The translations under genes and the position numbers were made by a program. Below the pieces are notes generated by a model that made no database searches, was not told the DNA's origin, and was given only the letters and a program-made list of their open reading frames with translations. A stretch of DNA of 64,000 nt from Paraburkholderia fungorum (GTDB lineage Bacteria; Pseudomonadota; Gammaproteobacteria; Burkholderiales; Burkholderiaceae), in the NCBI RefSeq assembly GCF_900099835.1, contig NZ_FNKP01000002.1, positions 1,364,001 through 1,428,000 of the forward strand. Reading direction: 5' to 3'. Below, in pieces: positions 63,256 through 64,000 of this stretch. Position 1 is the first letter of the stretch, and every line of letters begins with the position of its first letter.

Positions 63256-64000
63256 GTGCGCAATTACTTTGTGCTGGCCACGCTCGCCATGCTCAGTGCA
63301 TGTGGCGGTAATGACGGTTCGTCCAACCCGTCCGCGTCTGCGGACAAGCAGGTCAACGCGGTCGACGCGTCGGCGGCGTCCACCGCGTCGGCAGCCGCTG
63401 CGGCTTCGGCGGCGGACGCGGCCAACGTCCAGAGCGAATTCAAGGCCGCGAAAACGGTCCCGCTGGGCATGAAAACCACGACCCCGCCGCTCGTGATCGC
63501 CGATCCCACGTTGAACCTCGCGGCCTACACGCCGCCCGCACCGCCCACGCCGGTATCGTCGACCACCCTCTCCTTCGGCGACTTCACCAACTTCCTCGCC
63601 CCCGGTTCGACCCAAGGCTGGGGGCCAGGCACCAGCAACGCCAGCATCACGATTCCCGCGCCGCCGACCAACGGCACCGGCGCGGGCGACAAAACCGTGG
63701 CGCTAGCCAGCACGTACGCCACCGCATCGTATGAAGCGGACGTGACGGTCAGCGCGCCGGTCGGCACGGGCGCGGCGAACGCGGGCTTTCTTGTCCGCAC
63801 GACCAACCCGACGGCGGGCGGCCCTGACAGCCTGACCGGCTACTACATCGGCTTCGATACCGGCACGCATTCGGTCGTCGTGGGCCGTGAGAACAACAAC
63901 TGGACGAATTTCATCGCGTATCCGCTGAGCACGGTGGTCGGCGGCAGCACGCACCATCTGAAAGTCACGACGAGCGGCAATGCGATTACCGTCGACGTCG
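63256..64000 (+). CDS. Exported lipoprotein (3' end beyond window)
   Basis: The frame is open at the right edge. The N-terminus VRNYFVLATLAMLSACGG carries a lipobox (LSAC). I chose GTG because AGGAG lies six bases before it; the ATG two codons upstream touches AGGAG and is less likely, though MKVRNYF is a good signal start. A poly-Ala/Ser linker (AASTASAAAAASAAD) follows, then a beta-rich region with FGDFTNFLAPGSTQGWGPG and SYEADVTVSAPVGTGAANAGFLVRTTNPTAGG (in part), as in concanavalin-like or glycan-binding folds. Function unknown. Confidence 0.75.
   Translation, partial: MRNYFVLATLAMLSACGGNDGSSNPSASADKQVNAVDASAASTASAAAAASAADAANVQSEFKAAKTVPLGMKTTTPPLVIADPTLNLAAYTPPAPPTPVSSTTLSFGDFTNFLAPGSTQGWGPGTSNASITIPAPPTNGTGAGDKTVALASTYATASYEADVTVSAPVGTGAANAGFLVRTTNPTAGGPDSLTGYYIGFDTGTHSVVVGRENNNWTNFIAYPLSTVVGGSTHHLKVTTSGNAITVDV

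Noticed and set aside
1..64000. CRISPR arrays, insertion sequences, prophage or integrase genes
   Set aside because: I saw no regularly spaced repeats, no transposase or integrase motifs and no terminal inverted repeats flanking genes.

Overview
The window is GC-rich, densely coding DNA with almost no junk and no insertion sequences, typical of a chromosome of a Burkholderiaceae bacterium, most likely Paraburkholderia, Caballeronia or Burkholderia. Pointers to that group are a three-subunit FAD-glucose dehydrogenase of the Burkholderia cepacia type, a Burkholderia-style general porin, a DUF4148-like tail, a DUF2934 protein and many small Burkholderia-type hydrophilic proteins. I found no rRNA, no intact tRNA, no CRISPR array and no prophage or transposase. 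Taxonomy and family names are from recognition of motifs, not from searches.

Layout. 1-13.1 kb: a CheB/CheR-PAS protein (cut by the left edge), a hybrid sensor kinase, a Rieske-FAD oxidoreductase, an AI-2E family transporter with a soluble tail, glycogen debranching enzyme GlgX, and a single-domain response regulator. 13.5-16.4 kb: an ATP-dependent DNA ligase overlapping an MBL-fold ligase-associated exonuclease. 16.6-23.3 kb: a BrkB-like membrane protein, an RsbQ-like hydrolase coupled to a PAS hybrid histidine kinase, an AFG1/ZapE ATPase and an unknown lipoprotein-like protein. 23.3-31.3 kb: transketolase, a cupin, small hypothetical genes and the glucose dehydrogenase operon (gamma, alpha, cytochrome c). 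31.5-41.7 kb: porin, a MoxR-type AAA ATPase with a VWA partner, a class II amidotransferase, a MarC protein, a DUF3311/SSS symporter pair and glycogen synthase.

41.8-46.7 kb holds a metal-handling island: a phytochelatin-synthase-like lipoprotein divergent from an RcnR/DmeR-type repressor, which is followed by a DmeF-type Co/Ni efflux pump and a DUF1289 protein. A palindrome with a C/G tract lies just upstream of the repressor gene. A diguanylate cyclase and its overlapping membrane neighbour follow. 47-56 kb: a FUSC-like exporter, a cupredoxin/metallophosphoesterase pair, an SDR, a Tat-exported aldo/keto reductase, a GST, a HAD hydrolase, a TIGR03118-type lipoprotein and a putative glycosyltransferase. 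56.5-64 kb: an NCS1 permease behind two HutC-like palindromes, an epoxide hydrolase, SurE, a proline/alanine-rich membrane protein, an EamA transporter and the start of a lipoprotein.

The best candidates for under-described biology are the hydrolase-PAS-kinase module (17.6-20.7 kb), the coupling of phytochelatin-synthase-like chemistry with DmeRF (42.3-44.8 kb), the AI-2E transporter with an extra soluble domain, and a perfect terminator stranded between two divergent genes (59.65 kb), which implies an unannotated transcript.
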